Assembly (NCBI RefSeq): GCF_003461955.1 | Contig: NZ_QTYB01000003.1 | Span: 178,309 to 242,308 of the forward strand | DNA: 64,000 nucleotides | Origin: Ruminococcus sp. AM36-2AA | Lineage (GTDB): Bacteria; Bacillota; Clostridia; Lachnospirales; Lachnospiraceae | Reading direction: 5' to 3' | Shown: positions 16,408 to 24,288 of the stretch, piece after piece | Layout of the letters: the number at the start of each line of letters is the position of its first letter | Numbering within the stretch: the first letter of the stretch is position 1 | The notes under the pieces: model-generated | The model's database searches: none | What the model was told of the DNA's origin: nothing | The model's input: only the letters and a program-made list of their open reading frames with translations | Translations under genes and position numbers: made by a program

Positions 16408-17808
16408 ATGGGTGAGGAAAAAGAAAAAATGAAAACCGGCAAAAAGGTGATCATTGCACTGATCATAATCCTGCTGATCTTTACAGCAGCAGCTTATGGA
16501 TACGGTGTGCATTATTTTACAGATCATTTCTTACCGGGATCACAGGTAAACGGTTTTAACTGCTCCTATAAAACTGCAGACGAAACTGAGAAACTTCTTG
16601 CAAAAGAAGTGCAGGCATATGTCCTTACTGTGGAAACAAGAAACAACGGAAAAGAGAGCATTACCGCAAAAGAAGCAGGTTTGGTCTACAAACCGGATGG
16701 CGGAGCCAGGAAACTGATCAAAAAGCAGGACCGTTATAAATGGTTCCTTGCATTTAATCAGAAGAAAAAATATACACTGGCAACAGATACCACTTATGAA
16801 GATCAGAACAAGCTGACAGAAACCGTAAAAAAACTGAAATGTATGCAGAAAGACAAGATGGAGAAACCTGTAGATGCATGCATTAAAGACACTGGTGAGT
16901 CTTATGAGATCCAGCCGGAAAAAGAAGGAACCACACTGGACACCAAGAAAGTGCAGAAAGTGATCCGAAAAGCAGTTTCTGCCGGAGATGTAACAGTCAG
17001 CCTGGAAAAAAACAACTGCTATAAAAAACCATCCGTATATAAAGACGACAAAACCCTGAAAAAAGAATGTGACCAGATGAACAAGCTTACCAGCTGTGTG
17101 ATCACATATGATTTTTCAGACCGTTCCGAGCAGCTTGACCGGAATACTATTAAGGACTGGCTTGTTAAAGACGCAAACGGAGATTATTCTGTAGATAAAA
17201 ATCAGGTTGCGGCATATGTAAACAGCCTGGGTTATAAATATGATACGTTTGGATGCACCAGGACATTTACTACTTACGATGGCCGTCAGAAGACCATCCA
17301 GGGCGGTGATTATGGTTGGGCTATCGACCAGACAACAGAGACGGAATGGCTTTATAATGCAATCCTTGCGGGAACTACAGAAGTAAGACAGCCTGCTTAT
17401 GCTTACAGTGGCCTTTGCAGAGATACCAATGATATTGGAAATACCTATGTAGAAATTGACCTGACCAACCAGAGAATGGTATTTTATAAAGATGGACAGC
17501 TTCTGGTAGACACACCGGTAGTTACCGGCTGTGTGCGAAAGGGACATGCCACACCAACCGGATGCTTTGCGCTGGATGCCATGCGTTCACCGGCGGTCCT
17601 CAAAGGACCTGGATATGCGTCGCCGGTTACATACTGGATGCCGTTTTCCGGGGGAGTTGGAATCCATGATGCAAGCTGGCGTTCACAGTATGGCGGACAG
17701 ATCTATATAACCAATGGTTCTCATGGGTGCGTAAATACCCCGAAGGATCAGGCTGCAATCATTTACAATAATATTAGCGTAGGAGTACCGATCGTAGTTT
17801 ATGAATAA
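16408..17808 (+). CDS. L,D-transpeptidase (YkuD) with peptidoglycan-binding repeats
   Basis: A 466-residue wall enzyme that makes 3-3 crosslinks or anchors proteins to peptidoglycan. A short cytoplasmic tail precedes a transmembrane anchor (about residues 14-35). Two PG_binding_4-like regions (about 55-330) and a YkuD domain follow. The catalytic motif is SHGCVN with H439 and C441. Conserved GIHDASW lies upstream of it. GGAGAGAG precedes the ATG. It sits directly before ddl and murF, consistent with an envelope cluster; the downstream gene starts 67 bases after the stop. Confidence 0.9.
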   Translation: MGEEKEKMKTGKKVIIALIIILLIFTAAAYGYGVHYFTDHFLPGSQVNGFNCSYKTADETEKLLAKEVQAYVLTVETRNNGKESITAKEAGLVYKPDGGARKLIKKQDRYKWFLAFNQKKKYTLATDTTYEDQNKLTETVKKLKCMQKDKMEKPVDACIKDTGESYEIQPEKEGTTLDTKKVQKVIRKAVSAGDVTVSLEKNNCYKKPSVYKDDKTLKKECDQMNKLTSCVITYDFSDRSEQLDRNTIKDWLVKDANGDYSVDKNQVAAYVNSLGYKYDTFGCTRTFTTYDGRQKTIQGGDYGWAIDQTTETEWLYNAILAGTTEVRQPAYAYSGLCRDTNDIGNTYVEIDLTNQRMVFYKDGQLLVDTPVVTGCVRKGHATPTGCFALDAMRSPAVLKGPGYASPVTYWMPFSGGVGIHDASWRSQYGGQIYITNGSHGCVNTPKDQAAIIYNNISVGVPIVVYE

Positions 17809-17875
17809 GAGACTAAAAGAAATATTAAAAGAATACGAAGAAAGAAAACATAAAATTATCAAGGGAGATGAAAGT

Positions 17876-18916
17876 ATGAATATCGTTGTATTGGCAGGTG
17901 GAACCAGTACAGAGAGAGAAATCTCCATCGTAACCGGAACCGGTGTATGCAAGGCACTTCGTCAGAAAGGACACAATGCCATTCTCGTAGATATTTTCTG
18001 TGGCCTGGAGCCGGTAGACTGGGATGAACCTTTCGGAGATAAAGATTATGAAGTAGATTCCGCAGCGGAATATATGAGAAGCTTTGACGATGATATCGAA
18101 AAGATCAAACGAACAAGAAGAAGCTTTTTCGGACCGAATGTCCTGGAACTGTGTCAGGCTGCTGACATTGTATTCATGGGTCTTCATGGCTCTAACGGAG
18201 AAGACGGAAAGGTTCAGGCAACTTTCGATCTTCTGGGAATCCGCTACACAGGAACCGGATACTTAAGCAGTGCCCTTGCCATGGATAAAGGCCTCACCAA
18301 GAAGATCTTTCTTATGGACCAGGTACCGACACCCAAGGGTGTTTCCATGCTGAAAGAAAACTGTACAAGAAACATCCAGGATCTTGGCATGGAATTTCCT
18401 GTTGTTGTAAAAACATGCTGCGGTGGTTCCAGTGTAGGTGTTTATATTGTAAACAACCAGAAAGAATATGAGGATGCCATTGACGGTGCCTATTCTTATG
18501 AGGATGAAGTCGTTGTTGAGGAATACATCAAAGGCCGGGAGTTTTCTGTTGCAGTTGTAGATGGCAAAGCTTATCCAATTATCGAGATCGCACCGAAGCA
18601 GGGCTTCTACGATTATAAGAACAAATATCAGGCAGGTTCCACAGTAGAGACCTGTCCGGCTGAGATTTCTCCGGAACTGACAGAGAAGATGCAGCACTAT
18701 GCGGAGGCCGGTGCAAAAGCTCTCTGCATCGAAGGCTACGCACGTTTTGACTTCATGATGAAGGAAAACGGCGACATGTACTGCCTGGAAGCAAACACAC
18801 TTCCGGGAATGACACCGACCAGCCTGATCCCGCAGGAAGCAAAAGTTCTGGGAATTGATTACCCGGATCTCTGTGAAGAGCTGATCCGCATTTCTCTTAA
18901 AAAATACAGCAAATAA
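17876..18916 (+). CDS. ddl: D-alanine--D-alanine ligase
   Basis: A 346-residue ATP-grasp ligase joining two D-alanines for the peptidoglycan stem peptide. It shows LAGGTSTEREIS at the N-terminus, LHGSNGEDGKVQ, KTCCGGSSVGV and EANTLPGMTPTSLIPQ, all Ddl motifs. In place of the usual HGxxGEDG core, HGSNGEDG is present. The start at 17876 was chosen for the N-terminus MNIVVLAGG and GGGAGA upstream; 25 extra in-frame codons starting inside the previous gene are considered not translated. murF, the next step in the pathway, follows. Confidence 0.94.
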   Translation: MNIVVLAGGTSTEREISIVTGTGVCKALRQKGHNAILVDIFCGLEPVDWDEPFGDKDYEVDSAAEYMRSFDDDIEKIKRTRRSFFGPNVLELCQAADIVFMGLHGSNGEDGKVQATFDLLGIRYTGTGYLSSALAMDKGLTKKIFLMDQVPTPKGVSMLKENCTRNIQDLGMEFPVVVKTCCGGSSVGVYIVNNQKEYEDAIDGAYSYEDEVVVEEYIKGREFSVAVVDGKAYPIIEIAPKQGFYDYKNKYQAGSTVETCPAEISPELTEKMQHYAEAGAKALCIEGYARFDFMMKENGDMYCLEANTLPGMTPTSLIPQEAKVLGIDYPDLCEELIRISLKKYSK

Positions 18917-18928
18917 AATATCTGACCA

Positions 18929-19002
18929 TAACTCCTCCTGTTGACCGAAGCAGTTTCAGAACATGTTGATCTCTGAAATGCTGTAAATACAACAGGAGGA
19001 GT
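18929..19002 (+). other. Long intercistronic hairpin between ddl and murF
   Basis: AACTCCTCCTGTTG (18929-18942) pairs perfectly with CAACAGGAGGAGTT (18989-19002). An inner stem AGCAgTTTCAGA/TCTGAAAtGCT nearly closes the loop. The right arm holds AGGAGGAG, and the left arm its complement. Only TTTCT follows, so it may terminate partially or stabilise the transcript. Confidence 0.7.
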
Positions 19003-19028
19003 TTCTGGCAAAAGAAAGGATTTTATTC

Positions 19029-20417
19029 ATGAAAAATCTTACATTGGAAAATATCACAAAAGTCTGCAATGGTACTTACCATGGCCCGCAGGAAAAACTT
19101 CAGGAAGAAGTGACTGCCATCACAACAGACAGCCGTAAAGTAGAAAAAGGCGGTCTTTTTGTTCCGGTAGTAGGAGAGCGTGTGGATGCCCACCGCTTTA
19201 TTCCCCAGGTGATGGAAGCAGGTGCACTTGCAACCTTATCCGAGAGGGTCCTTGAAGGTGCTGACTATCCGTACATTCAGGTAGAATCTTCCCTTCAGGC
19301 AGTGAAGGACATTGCGGAGTTTTATCTGGAGCAGCTTGATATTCCGGTTGTGGGAATCACAGGAAGTGTTGGAAAAACCAGCACAAAAGAGGTGATCGCC
19401 TCTGTACTGAAAGAGAAATACCGCACCCTGAAAACCCAGGGGAATTTCAACAATGAACTGGGACTTCCGCTGACTGTATTCCGTCTCCGTGACGAGGATG
19501 AGATTGCGGTCCTGGAAATGGGAATCAGTGACTTCGGCGAGATGACCCGCCTTGCAAAGATCGCGAAACCGGACACCTGCGTGATCACAAACATCGGAAC
19601 CTGCCATCTGGAAAATCTTGGAGACAGAGACGGTGTCCTGAAAGCAAAAACAGAGATCTTTAAATATGTGAAGAAAAATATCGTACTCAATGGTGATGAC
19701 GATAAGCTTTCCACAGTAAAAGAATACAATGGTATCCGGCCGGTATTTTTTGGAAACGGAGAAAATGCTTCTGTCACCTGTGAAAATGTGGAGAGCCGTG
19801 GACTGAAAGGAATGAGCTGTGACATCTGTCTGAAGGGAAAAATGGCAGAGAACGGAGAGTTCCAGAAATTCCATGTAGATATCCCAATGCCAGGACGCCA
19901 TATGGTTTCCAATGCGCTGGCAGCAGCAGCCATCGGCAGACTTTACGGACTGAATGCAGAGCAGATCAAAAAGGGTATCGAAAGCCTGGAGCCGGTCAGC
20001 GGAAGATTCAATATGATCGAGACCGACAAGTTCCTGATCGTAGATGACTGCTACAACGCAAACCCCATGTCCATGAAGGCATCTCTGGATGTTCTGCAGG
20101 ACGGACTTGGAAGAAGAGTTGCCATTCTTGGAGATATGGGCGAGCTTGGAACCGACGAAGTTGCACTTCATGAAGGCGTTGGCGTTCATGCAGGTCACTG
20201 TAAGATCGACGCCTGCATCTGTGTTGGACCGCTTGCGGCACACATTGCGAAAAAGGCATCCGAGACCAATCCGGACCTGACAGTTATCCAGGAAAACGAT
20301 CTGAAAAGCCTTCTTAAAAATCTGAACACCTATGTGAAACAGGGAGATACTATCCTTGTGAAAGCTTCTCATTTCATGAAATTTGAAAATGTAGTCAAAG
20401 CACTGCAGGAAATGTAA
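19029..20417 (+). CDS. murF: UDP-N-acetylmuramoyl-tripeptide--D-alanyl-D-alanine ligase
   Basis: A 462-residue Mur ligase adding the D-Ala-D-Ala made by Ddl to the UDP-MurNAc-tripeptide in the cytoplasm. The ATP loop is GSVGKTSTKE (from residue 112). QGNFNNELGLPLT and the substrate region VDDCYNANPMSM are typical of MurF. AAAGGA precedes the ATG. Ddl and MurF being neighbours is a common arrangement. Confidence 0.95.
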   Translation: MKNLTLENITKVCNGTYHGPQEKLQEEVTAITTDSRKVEKGGLFVPVVGERVDAHRFIPQVMEAGALATLSERVLEGADYPYIQVESSLQAVKDIAEFYLEQLDIPVVGITGSVGKTSTKEVIASVLKEKYRTLKTQGNFNNELGLPLTVFRLRDEDEIAVLEMGISDFGEMTRLAKIAKPDTCVITNIGTCHLENLGDRDGVLKAKTEIFKYVKKNIVLNGDDDKLSTVKEYNGIRPVFFGNGENASVTCENVESRGLKGMSCDICLKGKMAENGEFQKFHVDIPMPGRHMVSNALAAAAIGRLYGLNAEQIKKGIESLEPVSGRFNMIETDKFLIVDDCYNANPMSMKASLDVLQDGLGRRVAILGDMGELGTDEVALHEGVGVHAGHCKIDACICVGPLAAHIAKKASETNPDLTVIQENDLKSLLKNLNTYVKQGDTILVKASHFMKFENVVKALQEM

Positions 20418-20458
20418 AAAGACCGAAAACCAGGCGATCATTTGACGAACGAAAATTC

Positions 20459-20487
20459 TTTCCAGCCAGGCGATATAGAAGTATAAT
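20459..20487 (+). promoter_or_regulatory. Promoter upstream of the small membrane protein gene
   Basis: TTTCCA (20459-20464), a 17-bp spacer and a perfect TATAAT (20482-20487). Confidence 0.55.
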
Positions 20488-20591
20488 ATTCCTAAAGCAA
20501 TGAGCAGTGCGTCCGGAACCGGTATCCGGTGCGTTGTAAAGCAAAACAGAATGACGTGTGGGTACTGCGGGCAGTGAAAAGGGAGGGGCTT

Positions 20592-21188
20592 ATGCTGGAG
20601 ATGATCATGAAGCTGAACATTCCGCTTTACGTCATGACATCCATGGGATGTATCGGTGGCCTTGGGATGCTGGCAACAAACCTTACCTACAGAAGAATGA
20701 TCCGAAATACACAGCGATTACAGAATCTCAAAGAAAAATGGCTGAACCTGTGGAAGTCAAGAGACAGGCTCTGGCACAGAATGAACCGTTTTGTGTGGTA
20801 TCCGTCTCTGCTATGTACGTTTCTTCTGGTCCTTTCTGTGATCCTTAACAGCAGGCTGGAACCTGGGAAAGGTCTGCCTATGCTTTATCTGTATATTGGT
20901 GCAGCTGTGCCTGTGACATTGCTGCTTCTGAGACAGGGACTGGATTTTTCCTACAAAGAAGAACTTGTGATGGCTTCCCTTGCAGATTACGTGGAACAGG
21001 TACGGACCTGGGTGGAAGAAATTCCAGTTCCCCAGAAGACAGATCCCGTTTTGCAGGAAGAGATCGTGGATCGGATCACAAGGAGCATCCGTCAGACTGC
21101 GGCAACAGGAAGCCATTTCAGCAAGATGCTTTCTCCGGAGGAGGAAGAGATCATGAGGGAGATCATAAGAGAATTTATGAAGGAGTAG
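20592..21188 (+). CDS. Hypothetical membrane protein
   Basis: A 198-residue protein that I do not recognise. Three hydrophobic segments are visible: about residues 10-30, 68-88 and 96-114. A basic stretch (residues 34-66) lies between the first and second, and a charged cytoplasmic-looking tail of about 80 residues ends in EEEEIMREIIREFMKE. AGGGAGGGG lies before ATG 20592; an upstream in-frame ATG 63 bases earlier lacks such a site. It has its own promoter and shares a terminator with gdhA. Confidence 0.65.
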   Translation: MLEMIMKLNIPLYVMTSMGCIGGLGMLATNLTYRRMIRNTQRLQNLKEKWLNLWKSRDRLWHRMNRFVWYPSLLCTFLLVLSVILNSRLEPGKGLPMLYLYIGAAVPVTLLLLRQGLDFSYKEELVMASLADYVEQVRTWVEEIPVPQKTDPVLQEEIVDRITRSIRQTAATGSHFSKMLSPEEEEIMREIIREFMKE

Positions 21189-21259
21189 AAGTGGACGCCG
21201 GAAGTTCAGAGAATGACACACGGCGATACCGGAATTACGGTGTGATATATAATATGATG

Positions 21260-21309
21260 AAAAAATCTCCGGCAGATACGGTTCCTGGTATCCTGCCGGA
21301 GATTTTTTT
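21260..21309. terminator. Bidirectional terminator between the membrane protein gene and gdhA
   Basis: AAAAAATCTCCGGCAG pairs with CTGCCGGAGATTTTTT around a 17-base loop. T runs exist on both strands, so it ends both converging transcripts. Confidence 0.9.
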
Positions 21310-21363
21310 GTGTATTTGTGTAAGATAAGGATTCTTTGGCTGTCTGACTCTGCGGACTGGTTA

Positions 21364-22632
21364 TCAGCCCATGGAGATCGGGCCGCCGCGGAGTTTGCCT
21401 GCAGTGGTGATTCTCTTGATGGCAACCATGTATGCAGCCATACGGAGCGTTACGTTCTTCTCCTGGCTGAGAGCATAAACTTCGTTAAATGCGGTAAGCA
21501 TGATCTTCTGAAGCATCTTGTTAACTTCATCAAGATCCCAGGTAAGGTTCTGGATGTTCTGAACCCACTCGAAGTAGGAGACAACAACACCGCCTGCATT
21601 GGAAAGGATATCCGGGCATACGATGATTCCTCTGGAATTCAGGATCTCATCTGCCTCAACAGAAGTCGGTCCGTTGGCTGCCTCGATGATAAGTTTAGCC
21701 TGGATGCGTCCTGCGTTATCTTCTGTGATCTGGTTCTCAAGGGCGGCCGGGATCAGAACGTCGCATTTGCATGTGATCAGGCCGTCGTTGGTAATATGGG
21801 AAACGCCCTCTGCCTCGTATTTATCGAGAGTATTTCCTTCGGAAATAAATTTACGGATCGCCGGAATATCAAGTCCGTCCTCACAGTAAAGACCGCCGGT
21901 GTAATCACTGACCGCAACAACTTTCTGTCCATTCTTATAAAAGATCTCAGCGGCAGTTCCGCCGACATTTCCCATACCCTGAACAGCGATGGATGCTTTT
22001 GCCGGATCAATGTGGTTTTTTTCCATGCACTGGTAGGCGATGATGGTAACGCCACGTCCGGTAGCTTCCACACGGCCTACGGAGCCGCCGATCTCGATGG
22101 GTTTTCCGGTAACAACACCTGGAACCGTATGGCCGGTAAACATGCTGTAAGTGTCCATGATCCATGCCATAACCTCACCATTTGTATTAACATCCGGTGC
22201 AGGAATATCCTTATCTGGTCCGATGATCGGAAGGATACGTGTGGTATAACGACGGGTAAGACGTATAAGCTCCGCTCTGGAAAGCTTGGACGGATCAACT
22301 TTGATTCCACCCTTGGCACCGCCGTAAGGAATATTTACAACCGCACATTTAAAGGACATCCAGGCTGCAAGCGCTTTTACTTCGTCCATATCGGAATTCT
22401 GATGGTAACGGATGCCGCCCTTGCACGGACCACGTGCGCTGGAATGCTGAACACGGTATCCCTCGAATACCTTAATGGAGCCGTCATCCATACGGATCGG
22501 GATAGAAACCTTAAGTTCACGTTCCGGGTAGCAAAGTGTTGCGTAATCTTCGTAGCTGAGACCAAGAGCCTCTGCAGACTGCTTCAGGACAGAGAGCATA
22601 TTGTCATAAGGATTATACTTTTTATCTGCCAT
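21364..22632 (-). CDS. gdhA: Glutamate dehydrogenase (Glu/Leu/Phe/Val family)
   Basis: A 422-residue oxidoreductase interconverting glutamate and 2-oxoglutarate plus ammonia. GPCKGGIRYHQN, the catalytic-site PYGGAKGGIKVDP and GKPIEIGGSVGRVEATGRG are visible; the length of about 420 residues matches the hexameric clostridial/Bacillus RocG/GudB type, usually NAD-linked and catabolic. ATG 22632 was chosen because AAAGGAG lies eight bases away; a GTG nine bases upstream overlaps that site. It is transcribed away from an RpiR-family gene, with palindromes in between. An antisense open frame of 455 codons covers it and is considered a shadow. Confidence 0.92.
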   Translation of the reverse strand: MADKKYNPYDNMLSVLKQSAEALGLSYEDYATLCYPERELKVSIPIRMDDGSIKVFEGYRVQHSSARGPCKGGIRYHQNSDMDEVKALAAWMSFKCAVVNIPYGGAKGGIKVDPSKLSRAELIRLTRRYTTRILPIIGPDKDIPAPDVNTNGEVMAWIMDTYSMFTGHTVPGVVTGKPIEIGGSVGRVEATGRGVTIIAYQCMEKNHIDPAKASIAVQGMGNVGGTAAEIFYKNGQKVVAVSDYTGGLYCEDGLDIPAIRKFISEGNTLDKYEAEGVSHITNDGLITCKCDVLIPAALENQITEDNAGRIQAKLIIEAANGPTSVEADEILNSRGIIVCPDILSNAGGVVVSYFEWVQNIQNLTWDLDEVNKMLQKIMLTAFNEVYALSQEKNVTLRMAAYMVAIKRITTAGKLRGGPISMG

Positions 22633-22677
22633 TGTTACCACTCCTTTGAAAATAAATATTTTTTCTCTTTGATTTAA

Positions 22678-22746
22678 GAATAATATTATTCATCTGATGG
22701 GGTGAGTATATCATGCTATATCTGAAAAGTAAATAATTTTATTCAT
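22678..22746. promoter_or_regulatory. gdhA promoter with two operator-like palindromes
   Basis: On the minus strand, TTTACT (22733-22728), a 17-bp spacer and TATACT (22710-22705) form the gdhA promoter. The perfect palindrome GAATAATATTATTC (22678-22691) lies near +10, and a similar AATAATTTTATTCAT (22732-22746) overlaps the -35 region, 54 bp away. The divergent RpiR regulator is the natural candidate to bind them. Confidence 0.55.
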
Positions 22747-22878
22747 AAAAATATATACAAAAATATTTATATCTTTTTTGGCGTTTTCACATAAGCCTGT
22801 GATAAAATAAAAAAACTGAAACATGCAGGTTTCCCAAACTGCTGTGACCAGTGATAATTATGACGGGGAGGATATTTC

Positions 22879-23742
22879 ATGGAGAATCGGTTACAGAATC
22901 TGATCATTTCAGCACAGCTGACACCAAAGGAAAAAGAGGTTGCGGATTACGTCCTTGAGAATCTGCAGAAATGCTGTTTTATGACATCAACAGAGCTGGC
23001 CGGAGAATTGAATGTGAGTTATTCCTCCGTGATCCGGCTTACCAAGACGCTGGGATTTACCGGATATCCGGATTTTCAGAATTTTTTGCGGGAAACTTAT
23101 GCAGAACAGTCCAGAGATGTGGACACCGGAATTCTCATCCCCGCGGAGCGCATTGAGGCGATCAAGAAAAAAGAGCACAAGGCAACAGTCCAGGATACGG
23201 TATGCGCCTATACCCTCAGCAATATACAGAGCACCATTGCCAGTAATACCGAAGAACAGTACCGTAAGGCCAGCAGTATTCTCATCAACAGTGGGGTGAA
23301 ATACATTTTTTCTTCAAGAGGATCTACCTGTGTGGGGGAATTTCTGAATACGATCCTGCGGCAGACGCTTCCCCACGTATACAATTACGGAAGCCACGGG
23401 CAGAACATGTTTGACTTTGCCAGCGACCTGGGGAAAGGCGATGCGGCGGTTTTTATCACCTATTCCCGGTATTCCAGGCTGATGTATCTCACTGCGGAGA
23501 TGGTACATAAGCAGGGGGCTTCCATTATCCTTCTGACAGACAAACCTACCTGCGAAGCAGCCAAGTTCGCGGATGTGGTACTGACTGCCAGAGGTGACAG
23601 CAGTGAATTCTATAATTCCTATGTTGCAGGAATGTTTGCCGCAGAAATGCTCTGCGCCTATATATGCAGGGAAACGAATTACTCCAATCAGGAGCTTCTG
23701 GAGCGCATTGATGAATATACTTCCCAGATCGGAAACTTCTGA
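22879..23742 (+). CDS. RpiR/MurR family transcriptional regulator
   Basis: A 287-residue regulator with an N-terminal HTH_6 domain (residues 1-75, containing ADYVLENLQKCCFMTSTELA and SSVIRLTKTLGFTGYPDFQ) and a C-terminal SIS domain (about 115-260, containing SSRGSTCVGEF and VFITYSRYSR). SIS domains bind phosphosugars, so the signal is probably a sugar phosphate. Being divergent from gdhA suggests that it links nitrogen catabolism to carbon status; that is inference from position only. GGGGAGG precedes the ATG. Confidence 0.85.
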   Translation: MENRLQNLIISAQLTPKEKEVADYVLENLQKCCFMTSTELAGELNVSYSSVIRLTKTLGFTGYPDFQNFLRETYAEQSRDVDTGILIPAERIEAIKKKEHKATVQDTVCAYTLSNIQSTIASNTEEQYRKASSILINSGVKYIFSSRGSTCVGEFLNTILRQTLPHVYNYGSHGQNMFDFASDLGKGDAAVFITYSRYSRLMYLTAEMVHKQGASIILLTDKPTCEAAKFADVVLTARGDSSEFYNSYVAGMFAAEMLCAYICRETNYSNQELLERIDEYTSQIGNF

Positions 23743-23749
23743 AAAAAGA

Positions 23750-23788
23750 AAACGCAGGATAAGCATTTGTAGCTTTCCTGCGTTTGCT
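23750..23788 (+). terminator. Terminator of the RpiR-family gene
   Basis: AAACGCAGGA (23750-23759) pairs with TCCTGCGTTT (23776-23785), followed by GCTTC. The A-rich flank on the left gives a T run on the minus strand, so it also serves the converging small gene. Confidence 0.75.
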
Positions 23789-24055
23789 TCAATCTTCCTC
23801 GATCACCTGGATCTCCAGATAATCAAATTCAATATGTTCAATGAAATTATCCTGATAAAAACGTGCCTTGTCATGTTTCTTGAAATCCCGCACCGTGGCA
23901 TCCAGCCAGATCGGGTTTCCCAGATCCATCTGATAGCAGATTTCCTCAAGTCCGTGAAAAATCTTGTGTGTTCTGGTATCATCGCTGTCATCACAGACTA
24001 CCGTGTCCTGCAGCATATGATTATCTTTCCATATTTTTCCCCATAAACGAAACAT
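23789..24055 (-). CDS. Conserved small hypothetical protein
   Basis: An 88-residue acidic cytoplasmic protein starting MFRLWGKIWKDN and ending FDYLEIQVIEED. I recall similar small proteins in Lachnospiraceae, but no function. No membrane segment, no Cys cluster. The gene is well supported: GGAGG before the ATG, a TTTACT-N17-TATACT promoter 70-100 bases upstream, and the shared terminator after it. Confidence 0.75.
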   Translation of the reverse strand: MFRLWGKIWKDNHMLQDTVVCDDSDDTRTHKIFHGLEEICYQMDLGNPIWLDATVRDFKKHDKARFYQDNFIEHIEFDYLEIQVIEED

Positions 24056-24126
24056 AAATATTACCTCCGTATCGTAACTGCCCAGGCCGGCAGAAGTTTT
24101 TGGATCGATCGTCTGACATGCCCTTC

Positions 24127-24155
24127 AGTATAGCGGATTTTGCAGGGAAAGTAAA
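24127..24155 (-). promoter_or_regulatory. Promoter of the 88-residue protein gene
   Basis: On the minus strand, TTTACT (24155-24150), a 17-bp spacer and TATACT (24132-24127). Confidence 0.65.
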
Positions 24156-24213
24156 GTTCAGGGCGGATTCCTGTTTTGTACATAAAACAATGCACCGGGC
24201 CGCTTCACTTTTA

Positions 24214-24242
24214 TTGACTAATGTGTAAAAATCCTCTATAAT
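24214..24242 (+). promoter_or_regulatory. Promoter of the aconitase-family gene
   Basis: TTGACT (24214-24219), a 17-bp spacer and a perfect TATAAT (24237-24242). Confidence 0.85.
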
Positions 24243-24288
24243 AAACAAAATTGTGAAAAAAGAATTATTATAGATTGGAGGAACCGAA

